A stretch of DNA of 64,000 nt from Helicobacter bilis (GTDB lineage Bacteria > Campylobacterota > Campylobacteria > Campylobacterales > Helicobacteraceae). The position numbers and the translations under genes are program-made. Numbering within the stretch: position 1 is the stretch's first letter; every line of letters begins with the position of its first letter. Of this stretch, positions 48,224 through 57,349 are shown one piece after another. The notes under the pieces are model-generated. The model saw nothing but the letters and a program-made list of their open reading frames with translations, was not told where the DNA came from and did no database searches. The stretch covers positions 2,046,001 to 2,110,000 of the forward strand of contig NZ_CP019645.1 in the NCBI RefSeq assembly GCF_001999985.1, given 5' to 3'.

Positions 48224-49167
48224 ATGATACAAACAAAAAATCTCACTTTAAAGAAATTCCAAGAGAATTTTGATTTTATAGAAGCTAAGATGAAAGATAG
48301 TCAAATATATAAAGACGCCTTAGATAGCTTTGTAAAATATATGCCAAGCTATGCCTTTACAGACGACCAAAAAGCTTTAGCTTATAGCGATTTTATGGCT
48401 AAAACATTTTTAGGCGTATTTCAAAGTGCAGTCCAAACTGCATTAACCATAGACCAAAACGAAGTGGCTACAAGAGACGCACAAAATCAAAGTGCTTTAG
48501 GCATACTAGGTAAGAAAAAAGAAGTAGCAATGCTATCCAATCAAGTGAAAGAAAGCTTTTTTAAGATACAAGCAAGTAAAATGCAAACAGCACAACTTCA
48601 AGCCCAAGCCCTGCAAGATAAAATCAAGGCAGAAGTATTACATAAAAGTGCCAATGATAACGCACAGATAAACAAAGCTAATTGTATGGTAAGTTATCAA
48701 AATGTATTATCAAATGCAAATAAACCAGACTTACTCAAAAGCTATGATATGCAGCAAACTACGGTGAATGCACTCAAAGCAATAGGTGAAGCTCCAATCA
48801 GTGATTACACAGATGAGTGGAAAAAGGTGCAAATACCTGACTACAATACAGACTTTGATACTACTATACTAGAGATATATGCCACTAAAAGCGTGATAGC
48901 TATTGATGAAGTGATAGGATTTCATATTGTTACTTCTATTGAGTTAGTAGAAGTTGAATGGGATTTTGGTGATGGCAAGGTTAGCAATCAAATGTTAAGA
49001 GTAGCCAAAAAGATAATATACTCAAATCTTTCAATAAAGAAGGCTCATATAATGTAAGATTAAAAGCTTTAGTAGAAGTTGAGAATAAAGATTATGTTAA
49101 TGATAAGAGTCAAGATAAGTTTGTGATGAAAGAATACTTTAGAGACTTAGAGATTTTGGTGTGCTAA
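48224..49167 (+). pseudogene. Element-encoded protein with PKD-like C-terminal domain, frameshifted
   Basis: Starts MIQTKNLTLKKFQENFDF at 48224 with AAAAAAGGA upstream. The first 200 residues are helical (QSAVQTALTIDQNEVATRD, KIQASKMQTAQLQAQALQDK). Then comes a PKD-like beta sandwich: VEVEWDFGDGKVSN. The open frame ends at 49057 with a non-PKD tail, but another frame from about 49020 reads SFNKEGSYNVRLKALVEVE and ends EYFRDLEILVC at 49167, the natural end of a PKD domain. One frameshift, in the A-rich stretch near 48995-49015, separates them. It follows the giant gene by about 30 bp and may share its mRNA. Function unknown. Confidence 0.68.
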
Positions 49168-49288
49168 GTGTTTTTTGCTAGTGTTTAAACGTGTTGTAGA
49201 ATCTTGTTTTATATGTTTTTGTGTGCTAGATTCTGCATTTTTTAGTTTAAAATCTGTATTTAAGCCAGTGCGACCCTTTCTAAGCCCA

Positions 49289-49447
49289 CACGCCACATTT
49301 TAAAGCCAAAAATCTAAATTTATGCTTTTTTGTTGTTTATCAATGTTTCTGTGTCTTTGTGTTTGAGTGTTTTATTCACGCCACATTTGAAAGCCAAAAT
49401 TGCAATTTTTGCATTTTCAAAGCCCTACAATTCACACGCCACATTTT
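49289..49447 (+). repeat. Threefold direct repeat CACGCCACATTTT(A)AAGCCAAAA
   Basis: CACGCCACATTTTAAAGCC at 49289, CACGCCACATTTGAAAGCC at 49377 (both followed by AAAA), and a shorter CACGCCACATTTT at 49435. Spacing 88 and 58 bp. No gene covers them. Confidence 0.6.
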
Positions 49448-50274
49448 GCGAGATTTTTATATCTTACATGTTTGTTGATAGTAATATATATAAGAGAGAA
49501 CATATAAAAAAGATTGTTTGTGAGTTTCTTTGACAAAAACACTATGAAATGAAGCAAACAGGGCGAGAATTTAACAAAATTGCAAGAAAATGTAAGTCAT
49601 TTATGTAAGTTTAATGGTAGTTTTAAGTGTAATTTCTATCAAAAAAGCAAAACTAGCCACAATGTAGCCTAGTGTAGCTTAGTTTTAGAGCCTTATTTCA
49701 GTGGAATATCAGCCAAAATTACACAAATAACACACAAAAACCCTAAATCATGCAAACATAAATCACACTAGCCTTTGCATTCACACAAAAGCCAATCAAA
49801 GCAAGGCAATTTTACAAGAGCCAATCACACAAGCTACAAAAGCTTTAAATATTTAAAAATATTTCAATCTCTCTGCAACTTATCTCACTCTTTAAGATTT
49901 TCTATCACACATAAATGACACAAAAAATACACTCATGGCACAAATTTTGACACACATATACATTTTATGCCCTATTTTGCGGACTTTGGATAGAATTGTG
50001 ATTCCAACAATGAAATTTTAAGTTATTTTTAAGTTTTAAATAAAGCTTTATTTAAGCTAGATTATAAAGGCTATTGACACGCTATAATCATAAGCAACAC
50101 AAGACACAAGGGGAATTTTTACTCTTACATTAAAAAGCAATTACCCACTTATGCTAACTCACTTTATATAAGTTACAATATTACACACAAGCATATAATT
50201 TTTAAATTTTTTTTCTAGCTAACTCTTATAAACTTATATAACTAGAGAAAATATCGGTTTTTTGGGAATTTGGA

Positions 50275-50287
50275 GGGGGGGGGGGGG
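50275..50287. repeat. G13 homopolymer, intergenic
   Basis: Thirteen G in TTTGGA-G13-ATATTTG, 325 bp before the radical SAM gene and outside recognised genes. Confidence 0.9.
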
Positions 50288-50612
50288 ATATTTGCCAAGC
50301 CCACCTTTTTTATTTCAACTTAGAGTAAATAAAGCGACTTGACAATGAAAAAATGTCGGTTAGAATTTTGGGGCGGAGTTTAGAATGTATGTAAAAGATC
50401 TTTTTTGCTTAAATTGTAGAATGACAATTTATCACAGATTTATCTCTAGTTACTCCAGCATTATATATATGTCTCATGAGTTAACTCTAAGATTCACATT
50501 AGTTTTTACCACCTCTCTTTCATACCTTTTAAAACACTCTCTTTATCCAACATTCACAATAGTATAATTTCAATCTTCTTTATTGCAAAGATATGTTGAA
50601 GTAGGTAAATAT

Positions 50613-51452
50613 ATGAAATTCCATAAAATTTATGTTGAAATTACTGATATTTGTAAGCTTTCTTGCTCTTTTTGCACACCAAAAAAGGCACTAAGGGGAG
50701 TTATGCCGCTAGCTTTATTTGAAAAAATCATATCACAGATTACAAATCACACAAGGCTTGTAAGTCTGCATGTATTAGGCGATCCGCTCTGTGTGGATAA
50801 TCTATCTGCATACATTGATATTGGGGCGTATTATAAAGTAAGGTTTGATATTGTGAGTAGTGGTGCGTTTTTAAACAAAGAGCATTTTTCTATATTGACA
50901 CAAAAGCACATACATCAAGTTAGCTTTTCTCTTGATGCCCTGTTTGATAATAAGCATTTAAGAAAAGAGATAGAAAAATATTTTGATACAATCCTTGCCT
51001 TTTATGAGTATGCAAAAACACACGCCCCAAATCTTTATATCAATCTGCGACTTTTTGGGAAGTATGACTACACATATTTTTTGCAAAGATTCCCAAATGC
51101 GATTTTACAGACAGAAAAAAGGCGACTTCGTTTAGCTAAGAATTTTTTCTTGCGATTTCATAAATCTTTTACATGGACTGCTTTGCAAAAAGATTCTAAG
51201 ATTGCAAATATGCAGATTTATCCAAATACGCCTTATTGCTTTGGGGCGATAAAGCAGCTTGCAATACTTGCAAATGGCAAGGTTGTCCCATGCTGTATTG
51301 ATGCAAGTGCAAAAATGCCACTTGGTGATTTTAACACACAGGATTTTAGTGAGATTCTATATTCCAAAGATATGAAAAATATACAAGATTCACTAAGGAC
51401 GCATAAGGATTTAGCACCATTATGTAAAAATTGCACTTTTCGTGGTGTTTAG
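50613..51452 (+). CDS. Radical SAM/SPASM domain protein
   Basis: A 279-residue radical SAM protein starting MKFHKIYVEITDICKLSC. The cluster motif is CKLSCSFC (about residues 14-21), with HVLGDPLCVDN in the GGEP position and SFSLDALFDN. The C-terminal half has SPASM-type Cys: TPYCFGAIKQLAIL, GKVVPCCIDASAKM and APLCKNCTFRGV. Such enzymes modify peptides, cofactors or sugars; the substrate is unknown. The ATG at 50613 has TAGG 8 nt upstream; an ATG 10 codons earlier is possible. It precedes the acetyltransferase gene by 50 bp. Confidence 0.85.
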   Translation: MKFHKIYVEITDICKLSCSFCTPKKALRGVMPLALFEKIISQITNHTRLVSLHVLGDPLCVDNLSAYIDIGAYYKVRFDIVSSGAFLNKEHFSILTQKHIHQVSFSLDALFDNKHLRKEIEKYFDTILAFYEYAKTHAPNLYINLRLFGKYDYTYFLQRFPNAILQTEKRRLRLAKNFFLRFHKSFTWTALQKDSKIANMQIYPNTPYCFGAIKQLAILANGKVVPCCIDASAKMPLGDFNTQDFSEILYSKDMKNIQDSLRTHKDLAPLCKNCTFRGV

Positions 51453-51502
51453 AGTATTTTGTGTTATAATTCACGCTTATTTTTAAGTGAAGAAAGTGTG
51501 CT

Positions 51503-51952
51503 ATGGAACTGCGAGTTATGACAATACAGGATTATGATTTAGTGTTAAAGTTGTGGAAAAGCATTGAAGGATTTTATATCCGCACTATTGATGATTCCTA
51601 TGAAGGTATGCAAAAATTTCTTACAAAAAATCCAAATACAAATGTAGTAGCTATCTGTGATAATAAGATTGTAGGTAGCATATTATGCGGCTATGATGGG
51701 CGGTGTGCATATCTCTATCATGTGTGCGTGCAAAAGGAATATCGCCATAAGCAAATCGGCAAAGGCATGGTGGCATTTGTGAAAGAGCGGCTAAAAGAAG
51801 AGGGTGCGACACATATTAATCTTGTAGCTTTTAAGAATAACTCTCTTGGGAATCTTTTTTGGCATGAGATTAATTGGTCGCTTAAAGATACTTTGAATCT
51901 CTATGAATATATTTTAGATTCTGCAAATACTCGAATCTTGAATGAGGGTTAA
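51503..51952 (+). CDS. GNAT-family N-acetyltransferase
   Basis: A 149-residue GNAT enzyme that transfers acetyl from acetyl-CoA to an unknown amine. Blocks: MELRVMTIQDYDLVLKLWKS, VVAICDNKIVGSILCGYDG, acetyl-CoA loop VQKEYRHKQIGKGMVAFV (Q-xx-GKG), and NLVAFKNNSLGNLFWHEI. Length is typical. AAGTG-type weak ribosome site. Possibly co-transcribed with the radical SAM gene upstream. Confidence 0.88.
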   Translation: MELRVMTIQDYDLVLKLWKSIEGFYIRTIDDSYEGMQKFLTKNPNTNVVAICDNKIVGSILCGYDGRCAYLYHVCVQKEYRHKQIGKGMVAFVKERLKEEGATHINLVAFKNNSLGNLFWHEINWSLKDTLNLYEYILDSANTRILNEG

Positions 51953-52083
51953 GGGTAGTTTAGATTGAATGCTGCATTGCATTAAAATCATTCTTATGAT
52001 TAAGTTATATTAAGAAAGTGTGTAAAACTTATATCTAAATAAAAATATGGTGCTAACAAAATGTTACTTTTAAGGATTAGACA

Positions 52084-52602
52084 ATGAAAAAGATATTTCT
52101 AGTATTACTATTATTATTTAGTGTTTCTCGTGCGACAGAGCCACTGCCTATGGAGTTACTTGATACTTGGGATAGTGTAGATAGTTTGATTGTAAAACTC
52201 AAAAGACATGCGTTATTTGTGTGTTTGCAGGAATTTAATCCACAAAACGATTTTGTTGATGGTCATGTAATCTCCCATAATAATCCTGATGTATGGTATG
52301 CAATACCACCTAGTTTGTTAGATGAGCTTGTAGTTTTTACTAAAACAATAATATTAAACGCAAATAATGGAGCATTGGATATAACAAATCTAAGATTTAG
52401 TAGGACTTATAAAAAGCAAGACATAAAAGGTGAGAATCCAGACTATACAAACGCGTGTCTTAATCTCTATGATAGCAAAGAACTTATGCAAGAGATAGCT
52501 AGAATCTTAGATAAAATCTATTTAGATGATACTAATTTCCCAAAGGAATATCAAAAGAGATATAGGGACGCGATACAAAAATATTGCAAGGATTGCAAAT
52601 AA
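52084..52602 (+). CDS. Small exported protein, function unknown
   Basis: A 172-residue protein with a clear signal peptide: MKKIFLVLLLLFSVSRA, cleavage after SRA. The mature part has one Cys in LFVCLQEFNP, one in NACLNLYDS, and a YCKDCK tail at the very end, so disulphides are possible. Helical C-terminal third (SKELMQEIARILDKIYL). AAGGAT 7 nt before the ATG. No family recognised. It lies between an acetyltransferase gene and a membrane-protein gene on the same strand. Confidence 0.68.
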   Translation: MKKIFLVLLLLFSVSRATEPLPMELLDTWDSVDSLIVKLKRHALFVCLQEFNPQNDFVDGHVISHNNPDVWYAIPPSLLDELVVFTKTIILNANNGALDITNLRFSRTYKKQDIKGENPDYTNACLNLYDSKELMQEIARILDKIYLDDTNFPKEYQKRYRDAIQKYCKDCK

Positions 52603-52729
52603 ATTCAAACTTCTATAAAAAGATTCTAAAAAAAATATTAAAATAAACATGGCATGTATTTTACAGATTTATTTATCACGCAACAAAAAACAAGAAATAA
52701 CGATTACTAAGATTAAAGCAGGAGCGTGT

Positions 52730-53173
52730 ATGAATTTTTATGATTATGGTTTATTTGGGTTATTGCTTGTTTGCTTTATATCCAGCTCTCTTTGGCCACT
52801 TGGGTCTGAAGCGTTTGTTATCGGTTTTATTGCATTTGATTTTAATCCCTATATTGTGCTAATTGTCGCTAGTATAGGCAATATACTTGGGAGTTTAAGC
52901 ACCTATTATATTGCCTATTTTGGTGGCGATTCCGCTGTGCGAAAGTTTTTCCCAAAATCTTATAAAAGAATAGAATCTTATCGACCCTATGTGCAAAAAT
53001 ATGGCTATCTTTACGCATTTTTTGCATTCCTGCCATTTATTGGGGATATTTTAGTGCTACTTCTTGGGTTGTATAAATATAATCAAATAGCAACTTGGCT
53101 TTTTATCACACTTGGTAAAATAAGTCGCTATGCTATCTTAATATATCTTTATATTCAATGGGGTATTACCTAG
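52730..53173 (+). CDS. YqaA-family (DedA/SNARE-associated-like) membrane protein
   Basis: A 147-residue inner-membrane protein of the YqaA family, related to DedA proteins. SLWPLGSEAFVIGF and GNILGSLSTYYIAYFGG are the family blocks; the later FFAFLPFIGDILVLLLGLYK is the conserved PxxGD...GLxR-like loop. About four membrane segments. The start MNFYDYGLFGLL has GGAG 5 nt upstream; a 27-codon upstream extension is rejected. DedA-type proteins take part in lipid-carrier flipping and proton balance; the role here is unproven. It converges on the fadL-like gene with 8 bp between stops. Confidence 0.85.
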   Translation: MNFYDYGLFGLLLVCFISSSLWPLGSEAFVIGFIAFDFNPYIVLIVASIGNILGSLSTYYIAYFGGDSAVRKFFPKSYKRIESYRPYVQKYGYLYAFFAFLPFIGDILVLLLGLYKYNQIATWLFITLGKISRYAILIYLYIQWGIT

Positions 53174-53181
53174 TGTCTAGA

Positions 53182-54576
53182 CTACCACAAATACTTGGCA
53201 CCGATGGTAAGCAAATGCAACTGCCCAAAACCATCATGAGAGACTATAAAGCTTTTTCTATTATCTTTTAGTGCAAGTGAATAAGCCAAACCTAAATCTA
53301 GCCTATCATCTAAGAATCTTTTCCTAAAGCCTAAGCCAAACATATACGCATTTGCATCAGGTATGCCAAACTTACCTTGTGGGGCGGGTGTCTCATCATA
53401 GGCGATACTTCCCATAATCTTATAAGATTCCCCAAAATATGTATATCCCAAACGATACGCATTAGAATCTTTCCAGCCATTTCCATAGGCAACGGCGGAG
53501 TAGTCGGCAGAGTTCATCATACCTGCAACATAATCGACACCCAAAGCGGCTAAAGCACCAGTTAAATTATAGAATCTTTGATTTGCATATTGAAAATCAA
53601 AGATTCTAGCACTTCCCCAAAATGTCCGCTCATAGACAAATTCTACCCTAGATCGACCAAAATCTTGTAATATACCTACATTCAGTATGTGTGGCATATC
53701 AGCATTCAGCATAAGACCAGCATCCATATTCACAGTTCCCATATTTGCACCAGACTGACTTACATGTGCTAGGGCTGATAAACTCCCGCTCATATCAATA
53801 CTGACTTTACTTCTATAAGTGCTAGATAGTGTAAGACTTTTTAAAGATTCTATACTTGAAGTGGCAAATGGCTTTATACTTAAAGCAAGATTATACCCAA
53901 AGCCAAAGCCTTTAGCATTAGAGGTTTGTTCTACCTTTGTAGTTCCCTTAAAAGCACCACCGACAGCATTATAAGGCACATATAAAGTATTATTAAAACT
54001 TCCAAATGAATAGATTGCACGAAAGCCAACACCAAATGAAATAAAATCTTTCCACGCAAGAGACACAACAGGGTTTAACTCCATCATGGCAATACTTACA
54101 TCATCTAGGAAGCCACCTCCTATACCATCCCAGTTCATAGACAAACCAGAAGGCGTGGTAAAAGAAAGTCCAAAGTTTGTTTTTAAGTTTGAAGCAACTT
54201 CATAAGCCCTTGATTTATAGAAAAACTTTGGAATCGGCTGTATTGTCGTTAATGCCTTGCCTTCTACTGATTTATTACATATATTTTGTGAGGCACATTC
54301 ATATACGCTTCTATCACCTGTGCTAAAGCGAAATGGTGGTATAAAAAGAAGTGTTCCATCAATCTCTATTTCATGTTTATCACTATCCCTACCTAAACTC
54401 ATATTTGCAGGATTATAGTAGGTAGAATCTGCTCCATAAGCCCCAGCGATAAACGCTGAATTAAGTGCCGTGCCATTCAAGCTTTGCTCTGTCAAGCGAA
54501 AGCCAGAAGCCTGCATAGATTCTATACTCAAAGCCAACCCACAAATAACGCCCACTACTCTTTTATGTCTTAACAT
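53182..54576 (-). CDS. FadL/TodX-family outer-membrane transport protein
   Basis: A 464-residue outer-membrane barrel of the FadL family, which takes up fatty acids and other hydrophobic compounds. After the signal peptide (about 1-23, ending SMQA-SGF) comes the FadL hatch: GFRLTEQSLNGTALNSAFIA and GADSTYYNPANM (NPA motif). The barrel has GLSFTTPSGLSMNWDG, the FadL GxxxxxPxG block, and a terminal aromatic (IGAKYLW). The ATG at 54576 has GGAGG 5 nt upstream; an in-frame TTG four codons earlier overlaps that site and is rejected. A TATAAT (minus) lies at 54620-54625. Confidence 0.9.
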   Translation of the reverse strand: MLRHKRVVGVICGLALSIESMQASGFRLTEQSLNGTALNSAFIAGAYGADSTYYNPANMSLGRDSDKHEIEIDGTLLFIPPFRFSTGDRSVYECASQNICNKSVEGKALTTIQPIPKFFYKSRAYEVASNLKTNFGLSFTTPSGLSMNWDGIGGGFLDDVSIAMMELNPVVSLAWKDFISFGVGFRAIYSFGSFNNTLYVPYNAVGGAFKGTTKVEQTSNAKGFGFGYNLALSIKPFATSSIESLKSLTLSSTYRSKVSIDMSGSLSALAHVSQSGANMGTVNMDAGLMLNADMPHILNVGILQDFGRSRVEFVYERTFWGSARIFDFQYANQRFYNLTGALAALGVDYVAGMMNSADYSAVAYGNGWKDSNAYRLGYTYFGESYKIMGSIAYDETPAPQGKFGIPDANAYMFGLGFRKRFLDDRLDLGLAYSLALKDNRKSFIVSHDGFGQLHLLTIGAKYLW

Positions 54577-54619
54577 ACATTCCTCCAAATTTTAATATTT
54601 TCCTTAAAAAGAACCAGAA

Positions 54620-54643
54620 ATTATAACATCGTTTTTTTTTTTT
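54620..54643 (-). promoter_or_regulatory. fadL-like promoter with A12 tract in the spacer
   Basis: On the minus strand A12 (plus-strand T12 at 54632-54643) lies 6 bp upstream of TATAAT (54620-54625), inside the -10/-35 spacer. Changes in tract length would alter promoter spacing. Context again TTTAC-A12-CGA. Confidence 0.6.
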
Positions 54644-54730
54644 GTAAAGCGCTGCTGTCGAAATAAGCATATTTCCTAGAAATTATGGCAAAATATCCTT
54701 TCTGTTTTGAGATTTTAGATAAGGAAAAGT

Positions 54731-55558
54731 ATGCAAGCAGGCATTATCGGTTTAGGGCTTATAGGTGGGTCTTTAGGATTAGCTTTAAGAGAAACAAAGA
54801 TGTTTAAACGCATTTTGGGGTATGATAAGGCAGCATTGCACGAGCAGCAGGCATTATCTCTAGGGCTTGTTGATGAGTGTGCGAGTATGGAAGAGATCTC
54901 ACAATGTGATGTGATATTTATCGCTGTGCCACTTGATTTTGTAGCACCGATTGTAAATGATTTTAAAGATCTCACTCCAACGCAAACTATCATTGATTTA
55001 GGCAGCACAAAACACGCTATACATGAGCTTATAGAATCTAAAATACGTAAAAATTATGTCGGCGCACACCCTATGAGTGGCACAGAGCATAGCGGTCCAA
55101 AGGCAGCACAAAAAGATCTTTTTAAAAATAAGATTCTAATCCTCACAGATATAGACAAAAGTGGTGCGTTTCAAATCGCCTTTGCAAAAGAGATTTTTGT
55201 GAATCTTGGTATGCAAATCATTAAAATGGATTCTGCAAGTCATGATGAGCATATCGCCTATATCTCACATTTGCCGCATATCTTAAGCTTTGCCCTTGCA
55301 AACACGGTATTAGCACAAGAAAAACCAGAAAATATTCTTGCTTTAATCGGCGGTGGATTCCGCAGCATGTCGCGTCTTGCAAATAGTTCGCCTATCACTT
55401 GGAAAGATATTTTTAAACATAATAAAGCCCATCTATTACATTCACTCACAGATTTTGAAAAGCATTTTACTGAAGCAAAAGAGTATGTCGCAAAAGAAGA
55501 ATGGGATAAACTCATAGCATGGATGAAAAAGGCAAATGAATTGCATAATTTCTTATAG
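54731..55558 (+). CDS. tyrA: Prephenate dehydrogenase TyrA
   Basis: TyrA makes 4-hydroxyphenylpyruvate from prephenate with NAD, the tyrosine branch of aromatic synthesis. The 275-residue protein begins with the Rossmann dinucleotide site AGIIGLGLIGGSLGLALRE, then DVIFIAVPLDF, DLGSTKHAI and GAHPMSGTEHSGP with the catalytic His, and HDEHIAYISHLPHILSFAL. Length is that of a monofunctional enzyme with no chorismate mutase or ACT domain. AAGGAAA 5 nt before the ATG. Divergent from the fadL-like gene. aroK of the same pathway lies 3.5 kb away. Confidence 0.94.
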   Translation: MQAGIIGLGLIGGSLGLALRETKMFKRILGYDKAALHEQQALSLGLVDECASMEEISQCDVIFIAVPLDFVAPIVNDFKDLTPTQTIIDLGSTKHAIHELIESKIRKNYVGAHPMSGTEHSGPKAAQKDLFKNKILILTDIDKSGAFQIAFAKEIFVNLGMQIIKMDSASHDEHIAYISHLPHILSFALANTVLAQEKPENILALIGGGFRSMSRLANSSPITWKDIFKHNKAHLLHSLTDFEKHFTEAKEYVAKEEWDKLIAWMKKANELHNFL

Positions 55559-55692
55559 TTTTTTTTAAAACATAGTTTAGAATCTAAAATGCCTTTCACC
55601 CATAATTCTAAAAACAATTTTGCTATACTACTTGTTTTGTTTTGTAATATTTCTTATCTTTATATTTAATTTCACAAATAAAGGGATTACTT

Positions 55693-56280
55693 TTGGATAT
55701 AGCATTTTTTGATTTTGATGGGACTATAACGCGCGGGGATTCTTTTCAGCTATTTTTGCGTTTTGTATTAGGAAAAAGATTCTATATAAAAATGTTAGAA
55801 AATTTGCCTACTTTGATAGGCTATAAGCTTGGCTTAATAGATAATAGCAGGGCAAAAGAGAGAGTGCTTAAATCTTGTTTTAAGGGCATGGAAAAAGATA
55901 AATTAGATAAATATTGCACTGACTTTGTGAGCGATTTAGAATCTTTTTGTAAAGATTCTGCCCTGCAAAAAATGCGTTGGCATAAAGCGAATAATCATGT
56001 CGTAGTGCTTGTATCTGCTAGCTTTGAAGAGTATCTGCGTCCTTTATGTAAAGCTTTTGATATTCACTTGCTTGCCACTACAATGGAGGTAAAAGATGGC
56101 AAGATTACAGGCAATTTCGCCCAGCCAAACTGCTATGGACCAGAGAAAGAGAGACGCATTAAAGAGAGCTATAACCTTACACAATATGAAAGAATCTATG
56201 TCTATGGCGATACTAGGGGAGATAGGGAAATGTTAGCCCTAGCAAGTCCAAATCTCGCATTTTTTCGTGTGTTTCATTAA
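55693..56280 (+). CDS. HAD-IB (SerB-like) phosphatase
   Basis: A 195-residue HAD-superfamily IB hydrolase. Catalytic loop AFFDFDGTITRGDSF (Asp7 and Asp9), motif II VLVSASFEEYL, and motif III-IV YVYGDTRGDREMLALA. Its family includes phosphoserine phosphatases and phospholipid-related hydrolases; the capped SerB features are not specific enough to name the substrate. The start is a TTG at 55693 with AAGGGA 8 nt upstream; there is no ATG that keeps motif I. It ends 6 bp before the methyltransferase gene. Confidence 0.85.
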   Translation: MDIAFFDFDGTITRGDSFQLFLRFVLGKRFYIKMLENLPTLIGYKLGLIDNSRAKERVLKSCFKGMEKDKLDKYCTDFVSDLESFCKDSALQKMRWHKANNHVVVLVSASFEEYLRPLCKAFDIHLLATTMEVKDGKITGNFAQPNCYGPEKERRIKESYNLTQYERIYVYGDTRGDREMLALASPNLAFFRVFH

Positions 56281-56286
56281 GGGCTT

Positions 56287-57312
56287 ATGATGACTTCTAA
56301 TAAGTTAGCATTTAGTGAGATTATGCAAGAGTGGCTCTATAATCCAAATACAGGCTATTACACGCAAAATCATGTGGGAAAAGCGGGGGATTTTTACACT
56401 TCTGTGAGTGTGTCAAAGTTTTTTGGCGGGGCGATTAGCCGCTATATTTTGAGAATGCTTGATGAAAAAAGGCTTACTCTGCCACTTCACATTGTAGAGA
56501 TAGGGAGTAATAATGGCGATTTAATCGCTGATATTGCAGAGTTTTTAAAGGCATTTAGCGATGTGGTTTTCATACAAACTAGCTTTTGCGTGATAGAGCC
56601 ACTAGTTTGCTTACATACACAACAGAAGGCGACTTTTCAAGCAAGGATTACTGCAAGATTTAATAAGCAACTACATATTTATAATAACTTGCAAATGCTA
56701 AAAGATACGCAACCAAACAATGTATTTTTCATATCTAATGAATTGTTTGATAGCATGCCTTGCGATATTTTCTATAACGATAAAATGCTGTATTTTGATG
56801 GTAAAAACTTTACATGGGAGAAGCCAACTAGCGAGATATGTGAGTTTAGAGAAAAGTATGATATAAAAAGTGCTGAAATCCCGCTTATTTGGGAATCTTT
56901 TATACAAAATCTCTGCAATTTGCCATGTAAATGGATATTTCTCACATTTGATTATGGCGATTTTTTAGCACGAGAAATGAATATACGAATGTATATGCAG
57001 CACAAGGTTTATAATCTCTATGAAGAATTGCAAAATGATAGATTAGCCCAGTTTATAGGCAAAAGTGATATTACTTATGACATAGATTTTAGCCTGTTAA
57101 AAAAGATATTCGAAGATAATAGTGCTAAAGTTTTATGTAATGTTACGCAGTCAAAATTTTTGATTGAATCTTGTGAGATATTAGATATTTTTGAAAGTTT
57201 TTCTACACATTTTAGCACAATCCAGCTAAGCAAACAAAAAGCAAGTTTGCAGGGCTTAATCGCTCCAAATGCCATGGGCGAACGCTTTAAAGCTTTGGTA
57301 TGTGGGGTGTAG
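56287..57312 (+). CDS. MidA/NDUFAF7-like SAM-dependent methyltransferase
   Basis: A 341-residue methyltransferase of the COG1565 (MidA, NDUFAF7) family; human NDUFAF7 methylates an arginine of complex I. Family blocks: SEIMQEWLYNPNTGYY, GKAGDFYTSVSVSKFFGG, SAM site HIVEIGSNNGDLIADI, FFISNELFDSMPCDIF and IFLTFDYGDF. Epsilonproteobacteria have a complex I, so the same job is conceivable, but the bacterial target is not established. ATGATG start; overlaps or abuts the HAD gene as an operon. Confidence 0.85.
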   Translation: MMTSNKLAFSEIMQEWLYNPNTGYYTQNHVGKAGDFYTSVSVSKFFGGAISRYILRMLDEKRLTLPLHIVEIGSNNGDLIADIAEFLKAFSDVVFIQTSFCVIEPLVCLHTQQKATFQARITARFNKQLHIYNNLQMLKDTQPNNVFFISNELFDSMPCDIFYNDKMLYFDGKNFTWEKPTSEICEFREKYDIKSAEIPLIWESFIQNLCNLPCKWIFLTFDYGDFLAREMNIRMYMQHKVYNLYEELQNDRLAQFIGKSDITYDIDFSLLKKIFEDNSAKVLCNVTQSKFLIESCEILDIFESFSTHFSTIQLSKQKASLQGLIAPNAMGERFKALVCGV

Positions 57313-57349
57313 ATTCTAGTTCTTGCACTCTACTTTAATTTAATAGGTA

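Larger units (their letters stand above)
49168..50612. other. 1.4-kb gene-poor region at the end of the accessory block
   Basis: Holds a threefold direct repeat (49289-49447) and a G13 tract (50275-50287), listed separately. Between 49,560 and 50,250 there are only short frames and many AGCCAA/ACACAA words. It probably contains the right edge of the accessory block and, near 50,600, the promoter of the radical SAM gene. Confidence 0.5.
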
